Positions 11,990 to 24,530 are shown, counted from the stretch's first letter. The stretch is 64,000 nucleotides of DNA from Berghia stephanieae (GCA_034508935.3 CM067444.1:82114743-82178742), one strand, 5' to 3'. Translations and numbers: made by a program. The notes: generated by a model from the letters alone, not told the origin.

Positions 11990-12225
11990 TATTGTCAGAA
12001 GGGGACTTATTAAGTGGTTTGAGACTAGCTACAGGGCAGGGATATATCGCTCTTGGATAGACTCCTGATCTCCCTTGAACTCATCCCCTTTGTCTTACAT
12101 TTTCTTTGCCTCATGATAGATAGACCTAAATCTTGTGACCAATTTATAGTCTTCCTTTTTACTGGCTCTGAAGTGACCTAAAAGTGTGGCACTGGCAAGC
12201 GCTATTAAAAAAAACAAACGAAAAA
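11990..12225 (+). mobile_element. Family B, diverged 3' half
   Basis: Matches the 3' part of family B (CCCCTTTGTCTTAC, CTTCCTTTTTACTGGC) and ends in a degenerate tail GGCAAGCGCTATTAAAAAAA with a long A/C stretch to about 12265. Confidence 0.6.
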
Positions 12226-12494
12226 CAAAGAAAAAACAAAACAAAAGAAAAAAAAAACATTTAAAAACAAACAAAATAGAATCTTTTTCAACGACCCCAA
12301 TGTTTTTAGTGTTTCATTATTTCGTGCAACAGTCAACCAGTCTATCCTGGTGGCAACAAGTCGAGCAACGGAACACATTTAACATCCCATAACACTGTTA
12401 ACATCACTTTTGCTGTTATTTGGACTATACCTGTCATGTCTCAACATTCTGCGACCAAATCTTCTCCTTCCTCTGCGTCATACTGTATACCACG

Positions 12495-12760
12495 GTGTCC
12501 TAAACTGGGAAGGAAACAATCAAATGTATAGTTATAGTTCCGGAGATGATATTTTGTCCACTTGTAAATCATATTTCTGTTATGTACTGCTGCATTTTTT
12601 TTTTGTTTTAAATATATATGGTTTATAAACATTTGAGTGTATTCCTCTTTAGTGAGGGCATGTGCTTGTGTCTGGATGAGACGTTTAGGTGATCTTAAAC
12701 TAAGTTACACTGATAGTGTGCTCTTGAAATCTACATCTGTTGCCTATTTGAACCCATCCC
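12495..12760 (+). mobile_element. Family B, central fragment
   Basis: Carries only the central block (AAACAATCAAATGTATAGTT through CTATTTGAACCCATCC), lacks the head, and stops where the next copy begins. Confidence 0.65.
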
Positions 12761-12762
12761 CC

Positions 12763-13290
12763 CTGGATGGGGTTCCTAACCTTCCAAAGTGGGCAGGGAG
12801 GAACTTACTGTGTCTTTTATCCCCCTATATTTGTTTTCCAACTTGCTTTCTGTCCTTGTCTTGGAATGAGATTACTTGGTTTTGTCCTAGCCCAGGCCGG
12901 ATACCCCGGCTAAGAGGGAAACAGTCAAATGGGAGATATTTTTTTCCTTGTAAATCATCTCTAAATCATCTCTCTGTTATGGACTGTATTGTTTTGTTTA
13001 CATATTATATTATATGATTTGTAAACTTATGAGTGTATTCCTCTTAGTGCTTGTGTCTGGGTGAGACTTTTAGGTGATCTCAAAATAAGTATTTTGATAG
13101 TGTGCTCTTGGAATCTACATCTGTTCCTTATTTGAACCAATTCCCATTTGTCTTACCTTTTCTTGGGTATTTTATTTGTAATTCTAAAACTTTTTACTTT
13201 CCCATTTGTTTCCTTTTTACTGGCGCTGATATGACCTGAATGTGTTGCAAGCGCCGTAAAACCCTTAAAAACATAAAACAAACATAAACA
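12763..13290 (+). mobile_element. Retroposon family B copy
   Basis: Head GGATGGGGTTCCTAACC, a partial internal duplication of AAATCATCTCT, and tail GTTGCAAGCGCCGTAAAACC at 13249-13263 followed by an A/C-rich end. Confidence 0.75.
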
Positions 13291-13779
13291 TGATTCATGA
13301 TGTTATTGTGAAATTCTCTCAGGCCTATTATTAAATTATTGTCTATGTTAAAACAGTAGTAGGCTAATATGCCAAAAAGCTGTTCATTTTAAGACATCAT
13401 TGTAAGTCATTATTTCCCTATAACCCTATACTGCCGCACTCTGAAAAAAAACAAAAACAAAAAAAAAAAAAATCCAATCAAACCTAAAAATTTTGGTAAG
13501 AAAATTCATCCTTCAACTCCTCGATCGAAAGCCCCAGGTTTGAGAGATGTTGTCAAGTCGAGGGTCATTTTAATCGATCAATATATAAATGGCGAATTTT
13601 CCGGCCAAATTTTAAGATACACGTGTTTTTTTTTCTTTCTCAGAGTCTGGCAGTTTAATGAGTGCAAGATTATGATCTTGAATAAAGTTGGTAAATTAAT
13701 GGCTGATTTTGTTGTTGTATTTTATAAGATATTTACTCGCTGCAGTGTTAAAGATCATTTATAAAGTCATAGAGCATCT
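13291..13779 (+). other. Non-coding stretch, poly(A) near 13445
   Basis: Apart from an A-rich run at 13445-13475 I see no gene or recognised repeat. Confidence 0.5.
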
Positions 13780-13790
13780 CCTCTGTTTTG

Positions 13791-14845
13791 CTGGGTGGGG
13801 TTCCTGACCTACCATATTGGGCAGGGAGGCACTTACTGTGTCTTCTATCCCCTTATATCTGTTTTCCAAGATGCTTTCTGTCTATGTCGGGATGAAATTA
13901 CTTGGTTTTGTCCTGACCCTGGCCAGATACTCTAGCAGGGAGGGAAATAGTCAAATGTATAGAGTTTTGGGAGATGATATATTTTGTCTTGTAAATCAGC
14001 TCTCCGCTATACACACTGTATTATGTTATGTTTACATATTATATTATATGATTTATAAACATTTGAGTGTATTCCTCCTGGGTGGGGATCCTGACCTCCC
14101 ATAGCGGGCAGGGAGGTACATACTGTCTTCTATCCCCTTATATCTGTTTTCCAACATGCTTTCTGTCTTTGTCTTGGAATGAGATTACTTAGTTTTTTTC
14201 CTGGCCCTGGTCGGAGTCCTGGCTGGGAGGGAAACAGTCAAATGCATAGTTATTGTTTTGGGAGATGATATTTTTCCTTGTAAATCATCTGTCTGTTATG
14301 TATTAGTATATTTGTTATTTTTTAATGTATAATGTAAGCATTTGAGTGTGTTCCTCTTTGTTGGATTTTGTTCTTGTGTCCAGATGAGACTTATAGGTGA
14401 TCTCAAACTAAGTACATTGGTGATATGCTCTTGGAATCTACATCTGATCCTTATTTGTTCCCAGTTCCCCTATGTCTTACTTTCTCTTGGATGCTTCAAT
14501 TGTAATTCTAGAACTTTTTACTATCCCATTTTCTTCCTTTTTACTGGCGCTTATATAACCTAAATGTGTTGCAAGCGCCGTAAAAGCCTTAAAAACAAAA
14601 ACAAAACAGTGTATTCCTCTTAGTAGGGACCTGTGCTTGTGTCAAGGTGAGACTTTTAGGTGATTTCAAACTAGTACTTGGAATCTACATCTGTTTCCTA
14701 TTTGAACCATTTCCCCTTTGTCTTACCTTTTTGTGTGTGATTTAATTGTAATTCTAGAACTTTCTACTATCCCATTTTCTTCCTTTTTACTGGCGCTGAT
14801 ATGACCTTATTGTGTTGCAAGCGCCGCAAAACTCTTAAAAACAAA
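13791..14845 (+). mobile_element. Family B copy split by a second B copy; outer TSD 11 bp
   Basis: The outer element is 13791-14077 plus 14609-14845. It is flanked by CCTCTGTTTTG at 13780-13790 and 14846-14856. The interruption at 14078-14608 is another family B element, so the two are a dated nest: the outer copy is older. Confidence 0.85.
14078..14608 (+). mobile_element. Family B copy nested in an older B copy, 11-bp TSD
   Basis: A 531-bp element starting CTGGGTGGGG and ending in an A/C-rich tail, flanked by GTGTATTCCTC at 14067-14077 and 14609-14619. The host copy continues exactly after the second repeat. This fixes both ends of the family. Confidence 0.9.
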
Positions 14846-14873
14846 CCTCTGTTTTGACTGGGTTGTTGCATAA

Positions 14874-15675
14874 GGGGGTCCCGATAGCTTAGTTGGTAGA
14901 GCACCTGGGTGGGGTTCCAGACCTCCCATAGTGGGCAGGGAGGTACTTGCTGGGTCTTCTATCCCCGGTATCTGTTTCCCAATTGCTTTTTTTCTTTGTC
15001 TTGGAATGAGATTACTTACTTTTGTCAAGACCCTGGCTGGAGTCCTTGGCTGGGAGGGAAACAGTCGAATGTATACTTATAGTTTTGAGAGATGATATTT
15101 TTTTCCCCTTGTAAAGCATCTCTCTGTTGTGTATTGTTATTATTATTGTTTTTTTTAAAATATTTGCATATGATTTGTAAACATTTGAGTGAATTCCTCT
15201 TAGTGGGATCTTGTGCTGGTATATTGATGAGACTTTAAGGTGATCTCAAACTGATGGTGTGGTCTTGGAATCTACATCTCTTTCCTATTTGAACTAATTC
15301 CCCTTTGTCTTACTTTTTCCTCAAGTTCTTTTAATTGTGCCTCTAGAATGTTTTTTACTATCCAATTTCCTTCCTTTTTATATGATCTAAATGTGTTGCA
15401 AACGCTGTAAAACCCTTTAAAAAAAATAAACCAAACATAGGTAGAGCACTTGTTTCACACACAAAAAGATCAAGATCGATTCCGGAAGAAGTCGAGATTT
15501 TTTAAAATTTTGAGACTCCTGTCCACCCAGTAGTGATTAGTCTGTTAGATCTGGCGGAAAGTACTTTGCTATAGACCAGCGTCCTATTCAAAGGGTAGCA
15601 AGCAATTGCTATTGTCCGTTTTACGCTATAGAAGCTGGAATAAACTCCGGCTCCATGGATCTGAAGGACTACTTT
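14874..15675 (+). mobile_element. SINE family A interrupted by a family B copy
   Basis: The tRNA-like head GTCCCGATAGCTTAGTTGGT begins at about 14877 and breaks off after 14904. The rest of the SINE (TTGTTTCACACACAAAAAGA, then the GATCGATTCC B box and body) resumes at 15440 and runs to the CTCCGGCTCCATGG end near 15660. Confidence 0.85.
14905..15439 (+). mobile_element. Family B copy inserted in SINE A, 10-bp TSD
   Basis: A 535-bp element flanked by GGTAGAGCAC at 14895-14904 and 15440-15449; the repeat is SINE A-box sequence. The tail is GTTGCAAACGCTGTAAAACC with an A-rich end. Confidence 0.9.
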
Positions 15676-16782
15676 TATGTTGCTTGAAGTGGACAGTAAC
15701 AATTGTTCGTACTTATTTGATGAACCATTGATTTGCCATGTAGAGCTTTTTGTCCAATCCAAAACAGTATCAGCAACTCATTCACTGCTGAGTCGACAGA
15801 GGTCAGAAAAAAATTGGCTCTCCTTGGATTTGAATCAGATCCGCTCGCTTCTGAATAAAATTGTCTACCTGAGGTACTGCAAGATGTTGACAAACATTGT
15901 CGTCAACATTCGAGTTGAACCATTCTGTCATTAATTTTACATTAATTTTGCCTTTCAGCGGCTTAGTATTCACTTAGGATTATTCATCATCAGTAGTGAA
16001 ATCTGTTGGACTGCAACGCTTTATGAAAACAAATGAAATTGTCTCAAGTGATGTTATATCCTTTGTCCGGCCGAGGCATTGGAAACATTCCTCCTTGATT
16101 TGGCCGCACCGTAAAAAAGCGTAATTTCCCTCATAAGGCCGGTGATTACCTGTAACGATGGTCTCAGTCCGGCCGGCTGTCACCACGTCTGAGCCATTTC
16201 AAATGACAACACTTTTCTGCAGTTTTAAAATAAATTGGCCAGAACTTCCTAAAGGTGTTAAAGGATCGGTGTCACCCTCATTTCCTGTATCCAAATGGTA
16301 CTTTGTCCACACTTTTTAAAATTTTGAGAAATCGTTTCTGCTATTACATTGGAGCTAGATTGCCAGTAATACACTCGAGCACGGAAATCTCGAACAAGCC
16401 GGCACCGAGCCTATTAGTTTGAGATTTCCGTGTATTCGAGTTTTCCGTGTTGAGTATTTTACAAAGGATATGAGGGAGGTAAATGTGGGTGGTCTTGATA
16501 CAAGTCATAATGATAATTCTCCGTTATTGTGAACTCTGTCAATAGTTGGGAGTGAGACAATTCAATTTCCTTTTATCGGTCATCTTTTACAAAATTACGA
16601 AGAGAGTTTTCACTGGTGTTGCGTTTATTGCGTCTTGTCTTGTTCAATTCCAGAAATGGAATGACAATTCCCACTGCGTGTGCTTGATAGAAAAGCCAGC
16701 ATTTAGCATTGTGGATTACACACTCAGCACTCGACGTCATTACCTACGAATCCGGTACTTATCTAAAATCACTATCACTCCT
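15676..16782 (+). other. Unassigned non-coding stretch with one small hairpin
   Basis: No gene recognised. Near 16379-16435 the 12-bp arms CACGGAAATCTC and GAGATTTCCGTG form a short inverted repeat with a ~30-bp loop. Confidence 0.45.
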
Positions 16783-16957
16783 CACTCTGGGCGTTGTTGT
16801 TTTGATTTATCTGTATCTATTTGGATTGAACAAGGCAATGTTTTTTTTTAACCGGGTTTTTTCCCCAATGTACGCCAGGCACGCCCAAGTGTCACAATAT
16901 TATGTAAACAATTTTATTAGCCCAGCATACTGTTTAATACTTCTAAATGTCTCTTAA
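16783..16957 (+). repeat. ~198-bp dispersed repeat, copy 1
   Basis: Contains TGTACGCCAGGCACGCCCAA and ends with TAATACTTCTAAATGTCTCT. It matches 23064-23261 in direct orientation and, more weakly, 23262-23428, so related sequence brackets the 6-kb repeat complex. Confidence 0.75.
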
Positions 16958-17154
16958 CCCTATTTCCATACTTGGGGGCCAAAAAGTCCCCAGGGGTGTG
17001 TTTTTTATTCATAAAACAGTAAATTTTTGACACCGAGACCTAAAATTTGGTGACGTTTCCTAAAACGATGAGGTCCATGACCATGCCAAATGTCACGCTT
17101 GTCACGTGCATAGTTTACTCACACTGAGCATGCTCATATGGAATTTGAGATTTT

Positions 17155-17249
17155 CTGATTTGGGGTCCAAATGGCCCCCTTGACATTAAAAGAGAAAATA
17201 CGAGAAAGTACGATTTCCTGATTTGGGGTCCATTTGGCCCCCATGACTT
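17155..17249 (+). repeat. Two GGGGTCC/GGCCCCC motifs; left arm of a long inverted repeat
   Basis: GATTTGGGGTCCAAATGGCC at ~17156 and a second version at 17218-17249. The second is the exact reverse complement of 18780-18811 (32 of 32 bases). Confidence 0.85.
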
Positions 17250-17317
17250 TATAATATAGAAAAATTCTAAAGAGATAGGAATGCTATTTCTTTCGTTTCA
17301 TTCCACAATTTTCTATA

Positions 17318-18244
<927 letters not shown>

Positions 18245-18689
18245 CGAGAAGCGAAAGTAAGGCAAGTATTGGAAGAAACATTAAATTGAATATTAGCGCT
18301 TTCATTTATCCATTATTGTTTCATCATTTCATATTTGGCGATTCTAGCTGGCTCTAAAATCATACATATCAATCCATTTTTCGTTACATAGGATAAGTGT
18401 CAGAATAATCTTCATACATCACACATCTAATGAAAAAAAAAGTAATGAGTTAGTACTTACTTTTGGATGTTTCTTGATTAGAGTTGATGAAAAAGTAGGT
18501 AACTGAAACTGGCGCTCATTATATTGGACAGCAAACAGGAAACAAAATTACCAAGTCAATTATTGTAGATGCCATCTACCAGTAAGTTGTGGATCATATT
18601 GACACGACTATGTCACTAAATAAATAGGTGCATTATGTCACAACAAAAACAACAAAACGATGTATACATTTAATGAGAAAATATGATTT

Positions 18690-18812
18690 TAACTGAATTT
18701 TCCACAGTAAAACCATGGGGGTTAAATGGCCCTCAAATTATAAGAAATAAATAGGACTTTCTAGTATTTTACTATGTGCAAGTCATGGGGGCCAAATGGA
18801 CCCCAAATCAGA
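18690..18812 (+). repeat. Right arm of long inverted repeat; two GGGGGCC motifs
   Basis: CATGGGGGTTAAATGGCCCT at ~18713 and the exact 32-bp partner of 17218-17249 at 18780-18811. A third relative with the same CCAAATGGACCCCAAATCAG core lies near 23000. Confidence 0.85.
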
Positions 18813-18820
18813 AAGGCTAG

Positions 18821-18995
18821 CACTATTCAGTATCTGATACTGAATAGTGGTTTTGCACTATTCAGTATCTGATACTGAATAGTGGTTTTGCACTATTCAG
18901 TATCTGATACTGAATAGTGGTTTTGCACTATTCAGTATCAGATACTGAATAGCGGTTTTGCACTATTCAGTATCTGACCTGAATAGTGGTTTTGC
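18821..18995 (+). repeat. 35-bp tandem repeat of a perfect 14-bp hairpin (5 units)
   Basis: Units start at 18821, 18856, 18891, 18926 and 18961. Each has arm CACTATTCAGTATC, one centre base, and arm GATACTGAATAGTG, then a GTTTTG linker. The fourth unit has the opposite centre base (A instead of T) and the fifth has lost two bases. A single related hairpin occurs at 22903-22950. Confidence 0.9.
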
Positions 18996-19009
18996 ACTAT
19001 AATACGGTG

Positions 19010-21500
19010 TTTTTTTTTCCGAAACCTGACAAAGTTATGGGAAGAGTGCAGCTGTGGGAGTGAATATGGGACTCAGAGAAGTGTACACCAGTGGGGTGTG
19101 AACCTGGGACTGGGTTTCGGCGGGTTTCGTAATAAAAAGCAATTACTTTTTTACGAAACCCGACGACACCTGGCAATATCCGACAAAGTTATGGGAGGTA
19201 GGCAGCAGCGTGTGTGTGTGTGTGTGCGTGTGTGTGTAAGGGGGGGGGGGGGGAGGAGGGGATGAACCTGAGATTCAGGGAAGTGTACACCAGTGGGGAG
19301 TGAACCTGGGACTCTGGGTTTTGTAAAAAAGCAATAACAAAATAGGGGGGGGGGGGAGATTACTTTTTTTACGAAACCCGACAATATGCGGCAAAATTGT
19401 GGAAAGTAGGCAAAGCGTGGGGAGTGAACCTGAGACTCAGTGAAGTGTACACCAGTGGGGAGTGAACCTGAGACTATGGTTTTCGGCGGGATTCAGCGAG
19501 TTTCATATAAAAGCAATTGCTTTTTTTACGAAACCCGGCAATATCCGACAAAGTTGTTGGAAGTAGACAACAGTGGGGAGTGAACCTGAGATTCATGGAA
19601 GTGTACACCAGTGGGGAGTGAACCTGAGACTCTGGTTTTCGGTGGATTTCAGCGAGTTTCACATAAAAGCAATTACTTTTTTACGAAACCCGACAAAAAC
19701 CTGGCAATATCCGAGAAAGTTATGGGAAGTAGGCAACATGGGGAGTGAACCTGAGACTCAGGGAAGTGTACACCAGTGGGGACTGAACCTGAGACTCTGG
19801 TTTTCGGCGGTTTCAGCGTGTTTCATATAAAAGCAATTGCTTTTTTACGAAAACCGACGAAAACCTGGCAATATCCGACAAAGTTATGGGAAGTAGGCAA
19901 CAGTGGGGAGTGAACCTGAGACTCAGTGAAGTGCACACAAGTGGGGAGTGAACCTGAGACTATGGTTTTCGGCGGGATTCAGCTAGTTTCATAAAGAAGC
20001 AATTACTTTTTTACGAAACCCGACAAAACCTGGCAATATCCGAGAAAGTTATGGGTAGTAGGCAACAGTGGGGAGTGAACCTGAGATTCGGGGAAGTGTA
20101 CACCAGTGGGGAGTGAACCTGTGACTGGGTGTCGGCGGGTTTTGAAAAAAAAAAAAGCAATTACTTTTTGTTTACGAAATGCGCCATCTCCCAACAAAAT
20201 CGCGCAAAGTTATGGAAAGTAGGCAAATAATGGGGAGTGAACCTGAGACTAAGGGAAGTGTACACCAGTCGGGAGTGAAGCTGAGACTATGGTTTTCGAC
20301 GGATTTCAGCGAGTTTCACATAAAAGCAATTATTTTTTTACGAAACCCGGCAATATCCGACAGATTTTGAAAGTAGGCAACAATAGGGAGTGAACCTGAG
20401 ATTCATGGAAGTGTACACCACTGGGCAGTGAACCTGAGACTCTTGTTTTCTGCGGATTTCAGCGAGTTTCACATAAAAGCAATTACTTTTTTACGAAACC
20501 CGACGAAACCTGGCAATATCTGACAAAGTTATTGAAGTAGGCAACAGTGGGGGGTGAACCTGAGATTCATGGAAATATACACCAGTGCGGAGTGAACCTG
20601 AGACTCTGGTTTTCGTCGGGATTCAGCGAGTTTCATATAAAAGCAATTGCTTTTTTACGAAACCCGGCAATATCCGACAAAGTTGTTGGAAGTAGACAAC
20701 AGTGGGGAGTGAACCTGAGATTCATGGAAGTGTACACCAGTGGGGAGTGAACCTGAGACTCTGGTTTTCGGTGGATTTCAGCGAGTTTCACATAAAAGTA
20801 ATTACTTTTTTACGAAACCCGACGAAAACCTGGCAATATCCGAGAAAGTTATGGGAAGTAGGCAACAGTGGGGAGTGAACCTGAGACTCAGGGAAGTGTA
20901 CACTAGTGGGGAGTGAACCTGAGACTCTGGTTTTCGGCGGGTTTCAGCGAGTTTCACATAAAAGCAATTACTTTTTTACAAAACCCGACTAAACCTGGCA
21001 ATATCCGACAAAGTTATTGAAGTAGGCAACAGTGGGAGTGATCCTGAGAATCAGGGAAGTGTACACTTGTGGGAATTGAACCTGGGACTCTGGATTTTGT
21101 AAAAAAGCAATACCAAGGGGGAGGGGAATTACTTTTTTACAAAACCCGCCAAAAGCCGACAAAGTTATGGGAAGCAGGCAGCAGTGGGGAGTGAATCTGG
21201 GATTTGGACACCGATGAGGATTGAACCCGGGACTGCGAGAGGCTGATACCAGTGGACAGTGAGCTCAGAATGTACTTTTATTTCGAAACCTACCGAAATT
21301 GTCAAAAGTTATGGGAAGTGGGCACCATTGGGCAATGAACCGGGACTCAGGGAAGTGCACACCGGTTGGGAGTGAACCTGGGACTGTGAAAAGAGGAAAT
21401 CAGTGGAAATGAACCTGGGACTATGGAAGATGGATACCAGTGGGAAATGAAGCCGAACTATGGGAGTTGGGTACCAGACGAGAATGAAGCAATTACTTTT
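19010..21500 (+). repeat. ~164-bp minisatellite, about 13 units, palindromic core
   Basis: The unit contains AGTGTACACCAGTGGGGAGT, GAACCTGAGACTCTGG, a GGTTTCGGCGGGTTTC segment and AGCAATTACTTTTTTACGAA. GTGTACACCAG-type anchors recur near 19081, 19283, 19446, 19600, 19768, 19930, 20095, 20259, 20411, 20576, 20729, 20896 and 21059, a spacing of ~152-202 bp. In some units (e.g. ~19128-19165) the TTTCGTAA arm and the TTTTTTACGAAACCCG arm form a near-perfect hairpin around CAATTA. Units decay after ~21160. Confidence 0.9.
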
Positions 21501-21745
21501 TTACGAAACCCGCCAAAACCCGCCGAAAAAACCATAGTCTCGGGTTCACTCCCCTACTGTTACTTTCTTCCATAACTTTGTCAGATATTGGCGGGTTTCG
21601 TAAAAAAGTAATTGCTTTTTTTAAAAAACGAAACCCAGTCCCAGGTTCACTCCCCAATGGTGTACACTTCCCTGAGTCCCAGGTTCACTCCCCACTGCTG
21701 CCTACTTCCCATAACTTTGTCGGGTTTCGGCAGGTTTCGTAAAAA
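21500..21745 (-). repeat. Inverted terminal unit(s) of the minisatellite
   Basis: From about 21500 the array sequence continues in reverse complement (CTCGGGTTCACTCCCC, TAACTTTGTCAGATATTGGC, GGGTTTCGTAAAAAAGTAAT), so the array ends in a head-to-head arrangement. Confidence 0.8.
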
Positions 21746-21822
21746 AAGAAACATCCATAAAAATACCACGTGTATTCAGTAAATAGATGTCAATTGTAGT
21801 CTAATATTCAGTATCTATTTAA

Positions 21823-21825
<3 letters not shown>

Positions 21826-21879
<54 letters not shown>

Positions 21880-21892
21880 TTTATCATCATCA

Positions 21893-21951
<59 letters not shown>

Positions 21952-21984
21952 GTTATTATTATTTTTATTATTATTATTATTATT
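21826..21984 (+). repeat. (ATT)n microsatellite
   Basis: Interrupted ATT repeats with an ATC block near 21882-21896. Confidence 0.95.
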
Positions 21985-22315
21985 GTCATGTAAATTTCAA
22001 TATAATACGGCAAGTAATTCTCGGAAGTACATCGCTCAATTAAAAATGAATTTATAATGAATCGGGTTTGTCTTAGATGACAAAACAAACAAACAAACAT
22101 CAACAACAAGGAGAACAACAACAACAGAAAAAAGTAAGATTTTAAAAAGTAATAAACAATAGAAGAGCACAATAATGAAAAACAACAACGCGATGATAAC
22201 ACATAAAAGATATTCGTAATAAATCGATAACTGATTAAATTACTCCAACTACTTGATTAAAAAAAAATCATAACCATAATCATAATAATGACGATGATGA
22301 CGATTACAACAACAA

Positions 22316-22452
<137 letters not shown>

Positions 22453-22576
22453 AGAACAATAGTATATTATCAACATTAAAGTATATTTCAAGCAAATAAA
22501 ATTATTAAAACAAAAGTTTTAAAAATATAAATAGACAGAAGGAATTTTTAAAAAATATGGGGAAAAAAAAAAAAAA

Positions 22577-22665
22577 GTTACCCTTACAGGGATTTGAACT
22601 CTCGAACCTTAAGCTCAGAGTCAAACAGCTTATATCCACCATGCCATGGTGTCACTGAACTTTTA
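22577..22665 (-). repeat. tRNA-like SINE head
   Basis: On the minus strand, TGGCATGGTGGATATAAGC (A-box-like) and GAGTTCAAATCCC (B box) are at tRNA spacing. A 13-A run at the adjacent 22566 end suggests a decayed SINE. Confidence 0.55.
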
Positions 22666-22879
22666 GAGACATTTAATCATGTCTATTCAGACATTAAAAA
22701 ATGTATTTGACTGCCTCTCTTATTTTGATATTTTGAACTATGTTAATTGCACGATAGCAAAAATTTAAAAATTTCGATCAAAATATTTTTACAACTTTGA
22801 ATCGGGCTGTCAGTTACTGCACGTGTTCAATCTGGAAGTAGGTCAGCAGTTCAACCGAGATTGTCGTACTTTTCACTCT

Positions 22880-23060
22880 CTCTATAAAAAAGAGTTCCTT
22901 ATGGATACTGAATAGTGGCAAAGCACTATTCAGTATCTGATACTGAATAACCACTTCCAATCAGAAAATATGACTTTCTAGTGTTTTTCTCTTTGCAGGT
23001 CAGGGGGGCCAAATGGACCCCAAATCAGGAAATAGGACTTTCTATTTTAGTATGAGAATA
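22880..23060 (+). repeat. Hairpin unit plus GGGGGCC motif, detached copies
   Basis: Contains GCACTATTCAGTATCTGATA (as in the 35-bp array) and, at ~22993-23020, CCAAATGGACCCCAAATCAG (as in the 32-bp inverted repeat). The two motif types sit together on both sides of the minisatellite. Confidence 0.75.
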
Positions 23061-23063
23061 GGA

Positions 23064-23428
23064 CTAAGCAAGATTAAAATTTAAAACGTATGGGCGTTGG
23101 TAGTTTTTATTTATCTGTATTTGGATTGAACACGGCAAAATAAAAAAAATAATTGAAAAACGTGTTTTTCCCCAATGTACGCCAGGCACGCCCAAGTGTC
23201 ACAATATTATGTAAACAATTATATCAGCCCAGCCTGCTGTTTAATACTTCTAAATGTCTCTTAAGCAAGATTCAGGTTTCAAATGTTTGGGCGTTGGTTG
23301 TTTTGATAGGTCTGTATTTGAACTGAGCAAAACAAAAAACGTGTTTTTTCCCAGTCTACGCCATGCACACTCAAGTTTCACATTATTATGTAAACAATTT
23401 AATCCGACCAGCCCACCGTTCAATAAGA
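23064..23428 (+). repeat. ~198-bp repeat, two tandem copies (copies 2 and 3)
   Basis: Copy 2 (23064-23261) closely matches 16783-16957. Copy 3 (23262-23428) is more diverged (GTCTACGCCATGCACACTCA). Both start with TTAAGCAAGATT. Confidence 0.75.
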
Positions 23429-23666
23429 AATCTTAACGAATTCCGTGGTTAAAGATTGTAAGTCTTCCATAGGACATCGTGTCGACTATAATTTGTTGGG
23501 TCAATGAATTTTTACAAATGTACACACCTGATAGATTACTGGTCTGTAGCAAAGTTAATCTAATCAGAAAAAAAAAGAATACACACTCCACCAAGCAACG
23601 GCTATCACCATCACCATGAATATAATATTACTTCGTCAAACGTTTAAATGGAAACGACTTTGTTGG

Positions 23667-23705
<39 letters not shown>

Positions 23706-24336
23706 TTATTATTATTATTATTATTATTATTATGCTGCCGTGCATCCAGACCGCAACAATACGTGCATTTATAGAGGACAAAACGAAAAAATACGCTGAA
23801 ATACGGTACGGCCAAACTGAGTTGGCTAAAAGAAATCCACTTTATCACGATATGGCCAGATACATTTGGGTTTTTGTAAGGTGTCGGCCTCACGACGACC
23901 AATACGCTTTTTAAGGTTACGGCTGGACCTCGAGTCAACTTTATGCTTTAAAATGAAATTTGAGCTCAATTTATAAAATATGTTGTAAGATAAATACCTC
24001 ATTGAAGAAAGTAAGTTTTATGTCTTTGTAATTTCACAAAAATAAAATATTTCATAGTTCTTATTTTTAATTTTAGCTCAAGTTTCTTCATCTCTCCGCC
24101 CCCAAAAGGCGTTCCTTATAAAGAGAAATAAATCAGTTTTCTCAGCCAACATCTGCGTCAGATTCTTTTCTTTGTGATGTTTTGAAAGAGGACGTATCTC
24201 TTCATAAGTAAAAATATTCGAAATTGAAGGAAAATCTAGCAATTGTTAAAAATTTGAAATTTTATACCGGCATGGCTCAGGGAAGTTTTCTTTGAGGGCG
24301 TACCATTCTAGTACATTCCGACATACTACCAGATTG
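23429..24336 (+). other. Non-coding stretch with (TTA)n at 23670-23732
   Basis: Contains one TTA microsatellite. The short open frame crossing it (to about 23914) shows nothing recognisable. Confidence 0.5.
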
Positions 24337-24505
24337 AGACCCGAACAAGTGTGTATGAAAAGGGGCCAGACAAAGCAAGAAAGAAAAATACAAGAAAAAA
24401 AAAACCATCCCAAAAAATCAGTCTACCTTGACTGGGGATCGAACCTCAGACCTTCTGATGACCGGTCAGACGTGCTATCCTTACACCAGATTAAGACGGT
24501 GGGGA
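24337..24505 (-). mobile_element. tRNA-derived SINE family D
   Basis: On the minus strand, the head has AATCTGGTGTAAGGATAGCA (A box) and GAGGTTCGATCCCCAG (B box), and the body ends in the CTTTGTCTGGCC... CATACACAC tail. Other copies: 27418-27545 (5'-truncated) and 27733-27895. Confidence 0.75.
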
Positions 24506-24530
24506 ACAAATGGTTTGATAGAAAAGGTCG

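Noticed and set aside
7419-14563. Numerous 60-130 codon frames such as those starting MSVFL
   Set aside because: They recur because family B recurs, sit in different frames in different copies, and show no conserved protein; they are retroposon shadows.
19010-21745. CRISPR-like regular repeats
   Set aside because: The unit is ~164 bp with diverged copies and no short spacer pattern, in a eukaryotic genome; it is a minisatellite.
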